DNA from: Candidatus Aenigmatarchaeota archaeon
GTDB lineage: Archaea > Aenigmatarchaeota > Aenigmatarchaeia > GW2011-AR5 > JACRMX01
DNA: 38,779 nt
Direction: 5' to 3'
NCBI GenBank assembly: GCA_018304635.1
Contig: JAGVVW010000050.1
Location: 1 to 38,779, forward strand
The notes beneath the pieces were generated by a model. That model ran no database searches. It was given only the letters and a program-made list of their open reading frames with translations, and was not told the DNA's origin. Below are positions 6,897-15,873 of this stretch, piece after piece. Within the stretch, counting starts at the first letter, position 1. Each line of letters opens with the position of its first letter. The position numbers were made by a program, and so were the translations under genes.

Positions 6897-8831
6897 ATGC
6901 CAAGAATTCCGTCATGGCAGTACCGTGTTTACAAAGAAGAAGAAACATGGTCATCTACTGCTAGAACGATTTATGAAAAATTAGCCCGCGGTGCCGGGAG
7001 AATTCTCAATATAGAACCTGATGAGCATACAAGCAAAACACTGAAAGATGCCATAGAGTTCAGCCATATGAAAATTTCTCCGGGAGATGTTACATCTCTT
7101 ACTCTTCTCACTATATTCAGCATACTGATTCCTACAATGGTTCTTATTTTATTAAATCTGTGGTTTGGGTTGCCGGGCCTTGAAATTGGAAACGGTGTGT
7201 TGATAATCGGCTTGTCAATACCATTTGCATTGTTTATTTATTTTTATCCTCTTTATCAGAAGCGCCGCTATGAAATGAAAGCTGGTTCTGATATAATCAA
7301 TACAATACTTTACATGTCAATATATATGCGCAATGTACCGAACATAGAAAATGCTGTTGAATTTGCATCCAAAAATGTAACAGGCCCGATGATGTATGAG
7401 CTGAGAAAACTAATGTGGGACGTGCAAACAGGAACTTATACAAATATATACGAGGCTTTAACAACTTTTGCAGGAAAATGGAAAAACAACCGCGAATTCA
7501 TAGAAGCTATTGAGTTAATGCAGGCAAGCCTTCAGCAAACAGGACAGAAAAGAATGGACATGATTGACGAAGCTGTAAATGTTATATTAGACGGCTCAAG
7601 GGAAAATGCAAAACATTATGTTGAAAAATTGAGAATGCCTATAATGGTAATTCATGCAATGGGTATAATTCTACCTGTGATGGGACTTGTTATGTTTCCT
7701 ATAGTTTCTGTTTTTCTGGGTACAGATCCTGTATTTTTATTCGTGGCTTATGATGTTTTACTACCGATAGCCTTATTCTTTATAATTCAGGAAGTTATGA
7801 AGCTGCGGCCTGCAACTTTCAGCCAGATAAATATTGAAAACAGCCCCGATATTCCTCCAAAAGGGAAATATCCTGTTATCATAGGAGGAAAAAAATATAT
7901 GATCCCGCTGAAATATGTCGCTATTACTATAACAATAATAATATCCGGAATTGGCATGATGCTTCCTCGTGATATATACAGTGCTTTAATAATTCTAGCA
8001 GGATTGTCAATTGGTCCGGGAATATATTTCATTCTCTCATCTGCTCCCCGACTTGATATACGGCAAAAAGTCAGAAATATAGAACTGGAATTCACAGAAG
8101 CTCTTTTTCAGCTTGGCAACAGAATAAGCACTGGCGCACCAATTGAGATTGCACTGGAAGGCTCTATGCGACGCATAAGAAACTTAAAAATAAGAAGCCT
8201 TTTCCAGAGAGCACTTGAAAATATGAGAAATTTCGGAATGACATTTCAGACAGCATTTTTAGATGAAAAACGCGGTGCTGTAATTTTCTATCCATCTGAA
8301 TTAGTCCGTTCAATTATGAAAATTGTTTCAGAATCCGGAAAAAAGGGCGTAAACTCAGCATCAATCGCAATGATGAGCATTTCCAGATATCTGAAAGGCC
8401 TTCACCAGACGCAGGAAGAAGTTGATGAAAAATTAGGAGAAGTTATAAGCTCACTGCAATTTCAAGCCTATTTCCTATCTCCAATGATAAGCGGAATAAT
8501 TTCAACTCTTGCTATAATTATTATTGAAATTCTGAGTATGATATCAGCCAAGCTAACAAGTCTTGGCGGAATGGGAAGTATGGGATTTCTATCCAGCTTT
8601 TCAAATCTGAGAATAAGTGAGTTTGAATTTGTTTTGATAGTTGGCATATATCTAATAGAAACCAGCTTAATACTCGCCAGATTTTTGAACTGGATTGAAA
8701 ACGGAGATGACCCAATAGGATTTCAGTACAGGGCTGGTGCGATCCTGCTGGTAGGGTTTTTTGTCTTTGTAATAACACTGCTTATAACACTTGCACTTTT
8801 TGAGCCAATGATAAAGAGCACGGTACTATAG
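6897..8831 (+). CDS. FlaJ/TadC-like platform protein with two T2SSF domains
   Basis: 644 aa from the ATG at 6897 (MPRIPSWQYR). The track's 6843 start overlaps the divergent gene's 5' region, and TTAATAAATA lies ~25 bp before 6897. Two copies of the type II/IV secretion F domain are visible. The first, at about residues 115-260 after the first membrane pair, contains IINTILYMSIYMRNVPNIENAVEFAS. The second, around 395-540, contains EALFQLGNRISTGAPIEIALEG. Membrane helices follow each domain. Such proteins form the inner-membrane platform for pili or archaella and work with a FlaI/GspE-type ATPase, which is not in this window. The neighbours are pilin-like and small membrane proteins. Confidence 0.82.
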   Translation: MPRIPSWQYRVYKEEETWSSTARTIYEKLARGAGRILNIEPDEHTSKTLKDAIEFSHMKISPGDVTSLTLLTIFSILIPTMVLILLNLWFGLPGLEIGNGVLIIGLSIPFALFIYFYPLYQKRRYEMKAGSDIINTILYMSIYMRNVPNIENAVEFASKNVTGPMMYELRKLMWDVQTGTYTNIYEALTTFAGKWKNNREFIEAIELMQASLQQTGQKRMDMIDEAVNVILDGSRENAKHYVEKLRMPIMVIHAMGIILPVMGLVMFPIVSVFLGTDPVFLFVAYDVLLPIALFFIIQEVMKLRPATFSQINIENSPDIPPKGKYPVIIGGKKYMIPLKYVAITITIIISGIGMMLPRDIYSALIILAGLSIGPGIYFILSSAPRLDIRQKVRNIELEFTEALFQLGNRISTGAPIEIALEGSMRRIRNLKIRSLFQRALENMRNFGMTFQTAFLDEKRGAVIFYPSELVRSIMKIVSESGKKGVNSASIAMMSISRYLKGLHQTQEEVDEKLGEVISSLQFQAYFLSPMISGIISTLAIIIIEILSMISAKLTSLGGMGSMGFLSSFSNLRISEFEFVLIVGIYLIETSLILARFLNWIENGDDPIGFQYRAGAILLVGFFVFVITLLITLALFEPMIKSTVL

Positions 8832-8864
8832 TTTAACGCTTAAGCATCTTCGCCTGTTTTATAT

Positions 8865-11042
8865 TTATTTTGCTTTATATCTTTTCATCAGCAAAGAATT
8901 TGAAATAACACTGACAGATGAAAATGCCATTGCCAATGAAGCAATTATAGGGCTTAGCAGAAATCCTGTGAATGGATACAAAACTCCAGCTGCAACAGGA
9001 ATTGAAACTGCATTATAAAAAAATGACCAGAAAAGATTTTGTTTGATTTTTTTCATGGTATAATTGCTTAGATCTATGGATGTTACAACATCGCGCAGGT
9101 CATTCTTTACAAGAATAATCTGGCCTGTTTCCAGGGCAATATCAGTTCCAGCTCCGATTGCAATTCCAATATCTGCTCTTGCAAGTGCAGGAGCATCGTT
9201 GATGCCATCGCCAACCATTGCAACAACTTTTCCCTGTTTCTGTAAATCTGATATAACCTTTTCTTTGTGATCAGGGCGTACGCCAGCTATAACTTTGTCG
9301 ATGTCCAGCTTTTTTGCTATTGCCAGTGCTGTTCGCTCATTATCGCCGGTTAACATTATAACTTCTTTATTCATTTTATGCAATAATCGGATAGCTTCTT
9401 CTGAAAATTCTTTTATTGTATCTGCAGCAGCTATCAGGCCTGCAGGTTTTTTATTCACTGCAAGAATCATTACTGTTTTTCCCTGATTTTCAAGATCTGT
9501 TATATTTTTCTCAAACCCTGATGTTTTTATTTTATATTTTTTCATTAAGTTTCTGTTTCCAAATAATATTTTTTTGGCCTGATAATCAGCAACAACGCCA
9601 TAGCCGGGCATTGCCTGAAATCCGGAAGGTTCTGGAATTTTTATTTTTTCTTTTTTTGCTGCGCTCAAAACAGCATCTGCAAGCGGATGCTCCGAGCCTT
9701 TTTCAACCATTGCAGCATATTTCAGAATCTCTTTTTCTGATATTTCATCAAGTTTTATAATATCGGTTACGCTCGGCTCACCTTTTGTCAGTGTTCCTGT
9801 CTTGTCAAAAACTATAGTTGTTATCTTATGAGCATTTTCGAGAGCTTCAGCACCTTTGATTAATATTCCGTTTTCAGCTCCTTTCCCTGTTCCTACCATT
9901 ATTGCGGTTGGCGTTGCAAGACCAAGAGCACAGGGGCATGCAATTATTAATACAGCAACGGAGATTATAAGAGAGAAAACAAAACTTTGTCCAATAACAA
10001 AATACCAGATTAAAAACGATGCGATTGCTATTAAAATTACTGCCGGAACAAAATAACTGCTTATTTTGTCAGCTAATCTCTGTATTGGTGCTTTGCTTGT
10101 TTGGGCATCCTCAACTAATTTTATTATCTGATTGAGCGTAGTATCTTTTCCGATTTTAGATGCCCTGAATTTAAATGAACCGTGCTTATTGACTGTAGCA
10201 CCTATTACTACATCTCCTTTTTTCTTTTCTACGGGAATGCTTTCACCAGTAATCATGGATTCATCAACTGATGAAAATCCGTCAACAATAATTCCATCAA
10301 CAGGTATTTTTTGCCCCGGCTTTATCAGAATAATATCTCCAACATTCACTTTTTCTATCGGGATCTCAATTTCTTTTTTATTTCTTATTACAATAGCTGT
10401 TTTTGGCTGGAGTCCCATCAATTTTTTAATTGATTCAGAGGCTTTGCCCTTTGTTAACATTTCCATCCATTTTCCAAGTATGATGAATGTTATGATTATA
10501 GCAGTTATCTCAAAGTAAACCCCACTTCCCAGAATATCTGAAAAAATTACTGCAAACAAGCTGTAAAAATAGGCAGCTGAAGTACCTACTGCTATGAGTG
10601 TATCCATGCTGGCTGTTTTTGCTTTAAGAGATGAATATGTACCTTTGTAAAACCTGTATCCAACAATAAACTGAACTGGTGTTGTCAGAACCAGAAGTAT
10701 GTAGTTTTTATACGGAACATCGATTCCTAGCCATTCAAATGGCATTGCGATTATAAAAATCGGCAGGGTTAGTATCAGGGAAAACAGAAACAGGTTTCTC
10801 AGTGTCCTGATTTCTTCCTGTTTATCTGTATCTGACTCAGATACTTTATATCCCAATTCTTCAATAACCTGTTTTATCCGGTATTCATTAACCATCTTTT
10901 CATCAAAATTTACAGTTGCCTTTTCTGTTGCAAAATTAACACTAACGTCTGTAATGCCGCCTAATTTTTTAATCGCTGATTCTATTTTTTGTGCACAGGA
11001 TGCACAATGCATGTCTGAAATTGATATTGATATTTTCTTCAT
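8865..11042 (-). CDS. copA: CopA-type Cu(I)-exporting P-type ATPase
   Basis: 725 aa, full length for a P1B ATPase with one N-terminal HMA domain ([10 protein letters not shown], CxxC). The order seen is HMA, membrane pairs, actuator loop (TGES), ion-binding helix CPC ([12 protein letters not shown]), phosphorylation motif [21 protein letters not shown], and [16 protein letters not shown]. The last membrane helices carry the YN and MxxSS residues ([18 protein letters not shown]) typical of Cu(I) transporters. It is expected to pump Cu(I), or possibly Ag(I), out of the cell. No metal sensor gene is adjacent. It is divergent from endonuclease III with a 64-bp spacer. Confidence 0.95.
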   Translation of the reverse strand: MKKISISISDMHCASCAQKIESAIKKLGGITDVSVNFATEKATVNFDEKMVNEYRIKQVIEELGYKVSESDTDKQEEIRTLRNLFLFSLILTLPIFIIAMPFEWLGIDVPYKNYILLVLTTPVQFIVGYRFYKGTYSSLKAKTASMDTLIAVGTSAAYFYSLFAVIFSDILGSGVYFEITAIIITFIILGKWMEMLTKGKASESIKKLMGLQPKTAIVIRNKKEIEIPIEKVNVGDIILIKPGQKIPVDGIIVDGFSSVDESMITGESIPVEKKKGDVVIGATVNKHGSFKFRASKIGKDTTLNQIIKLVEDAQTSKAPIQRLADKISSYFVPAVILIAIASFLIWYFVIGQSFVFSLIISVAVLIIACPCALGLATPTAIMVGTGKGAENGILIKGAEALENAHKITTIVFDKTGTLTKGEPSVTDIIKLDEISEKEILKYAAMVEKGSEHPLADAVLSAAKKEKIKIPEPSGFQAMPGYGVVADYQAKKILFGNRNLMKKYKIKTSGFEKNITDLENQGKTVMILAVNKKPAGLIAAADTIKEFSEEAIRLLHKMNKEVIMLTGDNERTALAIAKKLDIDKVIAGVRPDHKEKVISDLQKQGKVVAMVGDGINDAPALARADIGIAIGAGTDIALETGQIILVKNDLRDVVTSIDLSNYTMKKIKQNLFWSFFYNAVSIPVAAGVLYPFTGFLLSPIIASLAMAFSSVSVISNSLLMKRYKAK

Positions 11043-11106
11043 TTTATCACATTCAATAAGTTACGCAGTTTAGTATATTTATTATATATAGTGTGATTAT
11101 TAATTT

Positions 11107-11733
11107 ATGAAAAGAGTGAATAAAATTATCCACTTGCTCAGGAACCAATATGGAAGATCCCATGTCTTTCTAAAAGCAAAGAAGCCTGTTCATAGCCTTG
11201 TGGCCACTATACTATCTGCACAGTGTACAGATGAGCAGGTGAATAAAGTTACACCATTGCTGTTCAGGAAATATAATACTGCAGAAGACTTTGCAAATGC
11301 CAAAATTCACGAATTGGAAAGAATGCTTTACTCTACCGGATTTTACAAAAACAAGGCAAAAAACATTAAAGCATCCTGCAGGAAAATTATGAAATATTTT
11401 AACGGTAGGGTTCCAAAAACTATGAAAGAAATGATAACACTACCGGGTGTTGGAAGAAAAACAGCGAATGTTATACTGGCAGATGCATTCAATATAACCA
11501 GTGGCATTGTTGTAGACACACATGTCCGACGGCTTTCATTAAGGCTCGGATTGACAGAAAATAAAAATCCTGATAAAATCGAAAATGACCTGATGAAAAT
11601 TGTTTTCAGAAACCTGTGGAAAGAAATATCATTTCTTCTGATATCGCATGGCAGAACTGTCTGCACTGCGAGAAAGCCAAAATGCAGGGAATGTGTATTG
11701 AATAAAATATGTCCTAGTGCATTCGGAATATGA
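11107..11733 (+). CDS. nth: endonuclease III (DNA glycosylase/AP lyase)
   Basis: 208 aa, usual length. It removes oxidised pyrimidines from DNA and cleaves the abasic site. The helix-hairpin-helix LPGVGRKTANVILADAF carries the catalytic lysine, and VDTHVRRLSLRLGL carries the catalytic aspartate. The C-terminal 4Fe-4S motif is C-x6-C-x2-C-x5-C (CTARKPKCRECVLNKIC). The TATA-like ATTATATATA 15-25 bp upstream of the ATG and the absence of a ribosome binding site suggest a leaderless message. Confidence 0.95.
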   Translation: MKRVNKIIHLLRNQYGRSHVFLKAKKPVHSLVATILSAQCTDEQVNKVTPLLFRKYNTAEDFANAKIHELERMLYSTGFYKNKAKNIKASCRKIMKYFNGRVPKTMKEMITLPGVGRKTANVILADAFNITSGIVVDTHVRRLSLRLGLTENKNPDKIENDLMKIVFRNLWKEISFLLISHGRTVCTARKPKCRECVLNKICPSAFGI

Positions 11734-11817
11734 TGGATATGTGACAGGATGGACACGTAACAGTTAACTTTTAATAGTTTACCCAATACGTAGGTATTAT
11801 ATACTCGAGTTGATTTT

Positions 11818-12039
11818 ATGGTTATGTGTCCAAAATGCATGAAAGAAATTTCTGTGATGATAAACTTTAAAAGTGGGGAAAAGAGATTTATCTTTGACGG
11901 ATATGAATATCATGAAGAAGATTTTGTGACAAACGGAAAAACGGATGATTTTGAATGTCCGGAATGTCAGGAAACTTTATTCACATGTGAAAAAGACGCC
12001 AAGAACTTTTTAGGTAACAAAAACAAGAATCGGGGTTGA
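11818..12039 (+). CDS. small zinc-ribbon-like protein
   Basis: 73 aa with two CxxC pairs (CPKC near the N-terminus and CPEC at about residue 53), plus one more cysteine (FTCEKD), probably binding one zinc. A TATA-like TATTATATAC lies ~20 bp before the ATG. It is separated by 7 bp from the HNH nuclease gene, so the two are probably co-transcribed. It may be an accessory or regulatory part of the restriction locus, but nothing in the sequence proves this. Confidence 0.65.
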   Translation: MVMCPKCMKEISVMINFKSGEKRFIFDGYEYHEEDFVTNGKTDDFECPECQETLFTCEKDAKNFLGNKNKNRG

Positions 12040-12046
12040 AATTTAT

Positions 12047-12760
12047 ATGAATGAAAGTGATGATAAGAAAGACAATTTCAGCTATAAAATATTAAATGAA
12101 GATGACAAACAAGTTGGGATTTCATATAAAAACAAAACTATAAAATTTCAACTCAAGGTTAAAAGATCGTTCATAGTATTGAAAAAGTTACTGGAAGCGT
12201 ATCCTGACTTTATTAATATACATTCGCTGGATAACATTCTTCACGATCCAAACAGGGCTCATTCCGACTTGCGAATAGCTAATGGATTTGCTAATTTTCT
12301 TATTGAAAAGAAGGACAAGAAGCGCGTAGTTCACCTGAAAATAGACGTGGAAAAATTATTTAGATTTTTCAAATCCGACGATCCCGATAAATTCATGACA
12401 TTATCGGTTCCGCATCTTCGTAAAAGTTTATCCTATATCGATCAAGATAAAATTTATGAAAAATTTCGTGGAAGATGCAACATTACTGGAATAAAAGTAT
12501 ATAACCATTTACAGGGAAATTACTTTTTTAAGCATTTATTGATGGCAAGTTATGATCATCGAAGACCTATATCCAAAGGTGGTTCTAATGATTTATCCAA
12601 CTGGCAGTTGGTATCGAAATTAGCAAACGATGAAAAAAATAAAATATGCAATATATGTAATGGTAAAAAATGTGAACAGTGTGCTTTAGCCTATCCGGAA
12701 AAATATAATACAATCCAGCCAAATAACCAGAAAATTGATGACATTCGTGTCAAGAACTAA
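12047..12760 (+). CDS. HNH-family restriction endonuclease candidate
   Basis: 237 aa. Residues ~35-110 look like a winged-helix DNA-binding region (FIVLKKLLEAYPDFINIHSLDNIL). The C-terminal half has an HNH/ββα-metal pattern: FRGRCNITG, then YDHRRPISKGGSNDLSNWQLVSKLAND, then two zinc-knuckle CxxC pairs (CNICNGKKCEQC). The gene converges on a DNA methyltransferase with an 11-bp 3' overlap, so a type II restriction function is the best explanation. The recognition sequence cannot be read from the protein. Confidence 0.75.
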   Translation: MNESDDKKDNFSYKILNEDDKQVGISYKNKTIKFQLKVKRSFIVLKKLLEAYPDFINIHSLDNILHDPNRAHSDLRIANGFANFLIEKKDKKRVVHLKIDVEKLFRFFKSDDPDKFMTLSVPHLRKSLSYIDQDKIYEKFRGRCNITGIKVYNHLQGNYFFKHLLMASYDHRRPISKGGSNDLSNWQLVSKLANDEKNKICNICNGKKCEQCALAYPEKYNTIQPNNQKIDDIRVKN

Positions 12761-13643
12761 ACTTATATAATTTTTTATCTTTACTCAATTTTTTTGTGCA
12801 ATCTTCTACGAAGAATTTGCATATATCACAACCTATGAATTTTCTCTGATTTTTAATACATAATTCCATCATTGTTCCTGAACCCAAGAATGGTTCAAAG
12901 ACAGTGTCACCTGCATCAGTAACCGATAGCAATAATTTTTCTACTATTTTACTTGGAAAAGTCGCAGTATGACCTTTTCTGTGTTCAGGTGATGCTGTCC
13001 AAACCTGATTAGGCATTCTAAGTTTCCCATTACTTTTACCCTTTATCATGATCATTTTCGGATTGAACTTGTATCTTCCTTTCTTAGTAAAATGTAATAT
13101 ATATTCTGCACTTTGTCTTACACGATCTTCTATATTTTCAGGCATAGGATTTGGTTTCTCCCATATAATCTGTTGTCTCCAGATGAAACCCATATCCACC
13201 AGTTTAATTGCAATTCTATATGGTACACCGCACAACGATTTATTCTTTATTATGCTATGTCTGGCTGTTACGCAACTAGTATTACCCTGTCTTTCAGAAT
13301 CAATACCATTCCTTCTGTATGACTTGTCCTTATTATTTTCCCAATGATTATGATGTGAACGGGATACGCCACTACCCATATATGTATCTTGTATGACAAT
13401 AAAAATTGAACCCTCATCTTTCATTATATTTAACAGTGAGGAATATAGTCTAACATTCCTATCTACATATTCTTCTAGGCTTTCACTTCCAAATTCTTTT
13501 TTATCTTTTGTAAAACACCTTTTACCCCAATATGTCGGACTGGTTATAACCGCCTGTATTACATTTTTCGGTAAACTATTCAGACAATCAAATACATCTC
13601 CCCAATATAATTTAATTCTATCGTCACCGTATATTTCCTGCAC
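12750..13643 (-). CDS. beta-class DNA methyltransferase, probably N4-cytosine
   Basis: 297 aa. The catalytic motif IV is TSPTYWG near residue 35. The SAM-binding motif I is FEPFLGSGTMMELC near residue 242, followed by GCDI. This IV-before-I order is the beta class, and S-P-x-Y-W favours m4C over m6A. The start is GTG at 13643, supported by AGGTGATT 7-8 nt upstream, which overlaps the stop of the newly found ribbon-helix-helix gene. It is expected to protect host DNA from the convergent HNH nuclease. Confidence 0.85.
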   Translation of the reverse strand: MQEIYGDDRIKLYWGDVFDCLNSLPKNVIQAVITSPTYWGKRCFTKDKKEFGSESLEEYVDRNVRLYSSLLNIMKDEGSIFIVIQDTYMGSGVSRSHHNHWENNKDKSYRRNGIDSERQGNTSCVTARHSIIKNKSLCGVPYRIAIKLVDMGFIWRQQIIWEKPNPMPENIEDRVRQSAEYILHFTKKGRYKFNPKMIMIKGKSNGKLRMPNQVWTASPEHRKGHTATFPSKIVEKLLLSVTDAGDTVFEPFLGSGTMMELCIKNQRKFIGCDICKFFVEDCTKKLSKDKKLYKFSS

Positions 13644-13649
13644 TTACAA

Positions 13650-13805
13650 TCACCTTGATATGTATTTTTTAAGAATTTTCTCAATAAATTCAGAGATTTC
13701 TATGTTGTTTTTGATACAATATATTTTAACATTTTTCCACAATTCGGGATCGATTTTTATACTTGTTGTAACTTTTTCATTTCTGTTATTTCTATTGGTG
13801 TTCAT
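13650..13805 (-). CDS. ribbon-helix-helix (Arc/CopG-type) regulator, absent from ORF track
   Basis: 51 aa, translated directly from the minus strand (ATG at 13805, TGA at 13652-13650). The core KVTTSIKIDPELWKNVKIY followed by EISEFIEKILKKYI is the classic ribbon-helix-helix pattern: a beta strand with alternating residues, helix 1 starting DPELW, and a turn into helix 2. The stop overlaps the methyltransferase ribosome binding site, so the two are a translationally linked unit. It probably acts as controller of the restriction-modification locus. The upstream direct repeat GTATTAT-GGTATTAT could be its operator. The role is inferred; the fold call is strong for such a short protein. Confidence 0.75.
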   Translation of the reverse strand: MNTNRNNRNEKVTTSIKIDPELWKNVKIYCIKNNIEISEFIEKILKKYISR

Positions 13806-13856
13806 TATAGTATTATGGTATTATAAATTTAAATAATTCAACCTTATATAATAATT

Positions 13857-14069
13857 ATGACAGCTGATCCTTTTCGTGCGTATAGACAATTTCTACTCCT
13901 TCTTCCTGGTATGGATCCAAATAGACTGCCGGATGACAGGAAAACGTGGGATGATGTGTTTCGGTATCCAAGACCTGCTTCACCGCATTCTGAATCTGAA
14001 GAAGGTGAACTTATAGTGGTTATTCATTATTTTCCGGACAAAGAAAAAATAGTATATGAAAGATGTTAA
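13857..14069 (+). CDS. small hypothetical protein
   Basis: 70 aa, hydrophilic, Pro-rich and acidic (YPRPASPHSESEEGE), with no recognisable motif. It starts at an ATG with TATA-like AAATTTAAATAA ~25 bp upstream and is divergent from the ribbon-helix-helix gene with a 51-bp spacer. Real coding is plausible because of its own promoter, but the length gives limited support. Confidence 0.45.
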   Translation: MTADPFRAYRQFLLLLPGMDPNRLPDDRKTWDDVFRYPRPASPHSESEEGELIVVIHYFPDKEKIVYERC

Positions 14070-15154
14070 ATATGTAACTCTGACGCTGTATTTTCTCGGG
14101 ATCTTTCAATAACCGTGGTTTTGCTTTCATTTTCAATTCACGTCAAAAACTGGACTTTTTGCCTATAAATTTAAAAAACTACAAAACTACGGTTTCTTCA
14201 AATCTTCCAAATTTTGTTTTGAATTTATTTTTTTCACCCCCTCCCCTGAACTGAACTTTATCATAGAACATTTTATTTTTCAGCTTTATTCTTTTGCGCA
14301 TTCGCATTCTTCTTTAATACGTTTCGTGATTTTTCTCATTATTTCACCCCCTCATGTTGATTTTTGTTCTAATTTACCTCTTCCTGTTATTTCTTGCCTT
14401 AAGTCCACCTCCATCTATTTTATCTTTCCCCTCTGAAATCCATCTTCTGATATTTTATATTTTCTTTTCCAATTTTACCTCCCTATTTATAATTTTCCTT
14501 CATAATCCCATCCTTTTCCTTCCTATTCCCATCTTTTTCTTCTTGGTTCCTCCCCTTCAATTAAGTCCTCTTGCCACTTTGTCACATAACAATTCATGGC
14601 AGGTACTGAAAATCAACGATGCCATAGCCAGGTCAGGACTATTCCATAAATTCACAGCATTCAAAACCCTCATTCGCGTTTCTGAGCTCTGAAAATCCGG
14701 GTCATGTTCAAGAATCGTATATTTTGTTCTCTTTGTTTTATTTCTTTCTTCCATAATTATCTCTCCTCCGGAATTGTTATTCTCACCGACTTATGGATGA
14801 TTTTGGTTTCCTTCCTTTCTATATCTCATTTTTACCACCCTTCTATCTTGCTTCTCCTCTGAGATTCTCACTGATTCAAAGATGATTTTAGTTTCTTTTT
14901 TTTCTTTCCTATCCTGTCTCTCCTCTATTTGCCTCTCATTTTTTTCTTCCTCTTTCCAAATTCCTAAAACGCTTTTATGCAGTTAAATTCCTGCGAAATG
15001 GTTGCCTGATTTTACGGAATATATTTTTTGCATCATGGTATTCTATTTATTGTAAAAACTGCCATATAAGGCTTACGCATGCACGACACGAATCTGCGAC
15101 GCATTGAGAAGTAGTAAAAAGCTTTATAAAGGTACCTGTTGTATAGCTTTTCAG
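14070..15154. other. long strand-biased region with decayed coding traces
   Basis: For about 800 bp (14.2-15.0 kb) the plus strand is strikingly pyrimidine-rich, so the minus strand is purine-rich. No confident gene of normal size is present. The plus-strand ORF at 14354-14692 is Leu/Phe/Pro low complexity caused by the skew. On the minus strand there are strong ribosome binding sites (GGGGGTGAAATA; GGAGGAGAGATA) but only short frames. Two segments repeat approximately (14762-14810 and 14853-14895), reading ETKIIHKSVRI and ETKIIFESVRI. The region looks like eroded, tandemly duplicated coding DNA. Confidence 0.5.
14557..14754 (-). CDS. short hypothetical protein in the strand-biased region
   Basis: 65 aa (MEERNKTKRTKYTILEHD...). 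It is preceded by an excellent GGAGGAGAGATAATT ribosome binding site. That site overlaps the stop of a short upstream frame ending ...ITIPEER, suggesting coupled translation. No motif is recognised. It may be a surviving small gene or a fragment of a broken one. Confidence 0.35.
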   Translation of the reverse strand: MEERNKTKRTKYTILEHDPDFQSSETRMRVLNAVNLWNSPDLAMASLIFSTCHELLCDKVARGLN

Positions 15155-15454
15155 GTGATAATTATCAGGGAAGTTTATCTCGTGGTTGCTGAAAACCTCT
15201 CTAAGGCAGAAGATGTACTGAAGAAGGATGAAACAATCAACCGTGGCAGTATTACTACAAAGTCAGCTGCTTCACTTGATATAAAGGAAAATGGATATTT
15301 CATAATTCTGGATTGCAATGAAAAAGCATTGAAAAAGGCTGAAGAACTACTCCAAGATATTGCTGTAAAATATAAGTACAAGGAAAAGGTGCTTTCAATT
15401 GTGGATGAACAGGAAGCTTCAGCAATTGAAGGATTTGGAAACATTTTAGGATAA
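15155..15454 (+). CDS. small alpha/beta protein, function unknown
   Basis: 99 aa from the GTG at 15155. CTTTATAAAGG ~28 bp upstream is a good TATA box and makes this start close to leaderless; GTG at 15182 is an alternative. The predicted order is strand, helix, strand, strand, helix (VYLVVAENL / SKAEDVLKK / TTKSAASLDI / YFIILDCN / EKALKKAEELL). This resembles the fold order of Pcc1-like proteins of the KEOPS complex, but the resemblance is topological only and I do not assign that name. It is followed by a small zinc-ribbon gene 38 bp downstream. Confidence 0.55.
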   Translation: MIIIREVYLVVAENLSKAEDVLKKDETINRGSITTKSAASLDIKENGYFIILDCNEKALKKAEELLQDIAVKYKYKEKVLSIVDEQEASAIEGFGNILG

Positions 15455-15492
15455 AATAAAAATTTGTAGTCAAAAATGTGTGATGATGTACT

Positions 15493-15801
15493 ATGCATAA
15501 ATTGTTAGATGATATAAGTCCTGATAGTCTTAAGGATTATACAAATTATATTCGGGTAAAAAGGAAGTACAGATACTTCTGCTCGAGCTGCAGACGCAAT
15601 TTTGAGAGTGCTGAAGAAGTTAATGCATGCAAGAGATGTGGCCGTGTAACGATACATATGACATATCCATGGAGCCTTGAAAAGAAACGCGATATGGTTA
15701 TGAAATCTTTGATAAAACTGCCTGAATTGCATATAAATATTCCGAAATTCCACTTTCACAGAAAACCAGCTCGTTCAGAAGAAGAGATGCCGACGTTTTA
15801 G
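15493..15801 (+). CDS. zinc-ribbon protein
   Basis: 102 aa. One four-cysteine zinc ribbon (CSSC ... CKRC) at residues ~30-55 is embedded in basic sequence (VKRKYRYF; SLEKKRD), which suggests nucleic acid or ribosome contact. The C-terminal part is His/Lys-rich. It is probably in one operon with the 99-aa gene just upstream. No named family is recognised. Confidence 0.6.
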   Translation: MHKLLDDISPDSLKDYTNYIRVKRKYRYFCSSCRRNFESAEEVNACKRCGRVTIHMTYPWSLEKKRDMVMKSLIKLPELHINIPKFHFHRKPARSEEEMPTF

Positions 15802-15873
15802 ATAATTGAAAAACCTATGAAAAATGAAGATGTGTAGTGCTCTGACAAATATGTTGGACAATTTTCATACAAG

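Noticed and set aside
14354-14692. 112-aa plus-strand ORF rich in Leu, Phe, Ser and Pro
   Set aside because: Its composition follows directly from the pyrimidine skew of the region, with no ribosome binding site and no motif.
15155-15454. Naming this gene KEOPS subunit Pcc1
   Set aside because: Only the strand/helix order agrees; the conserved Arg/Ser pattern of Pcc1 is not convincing.
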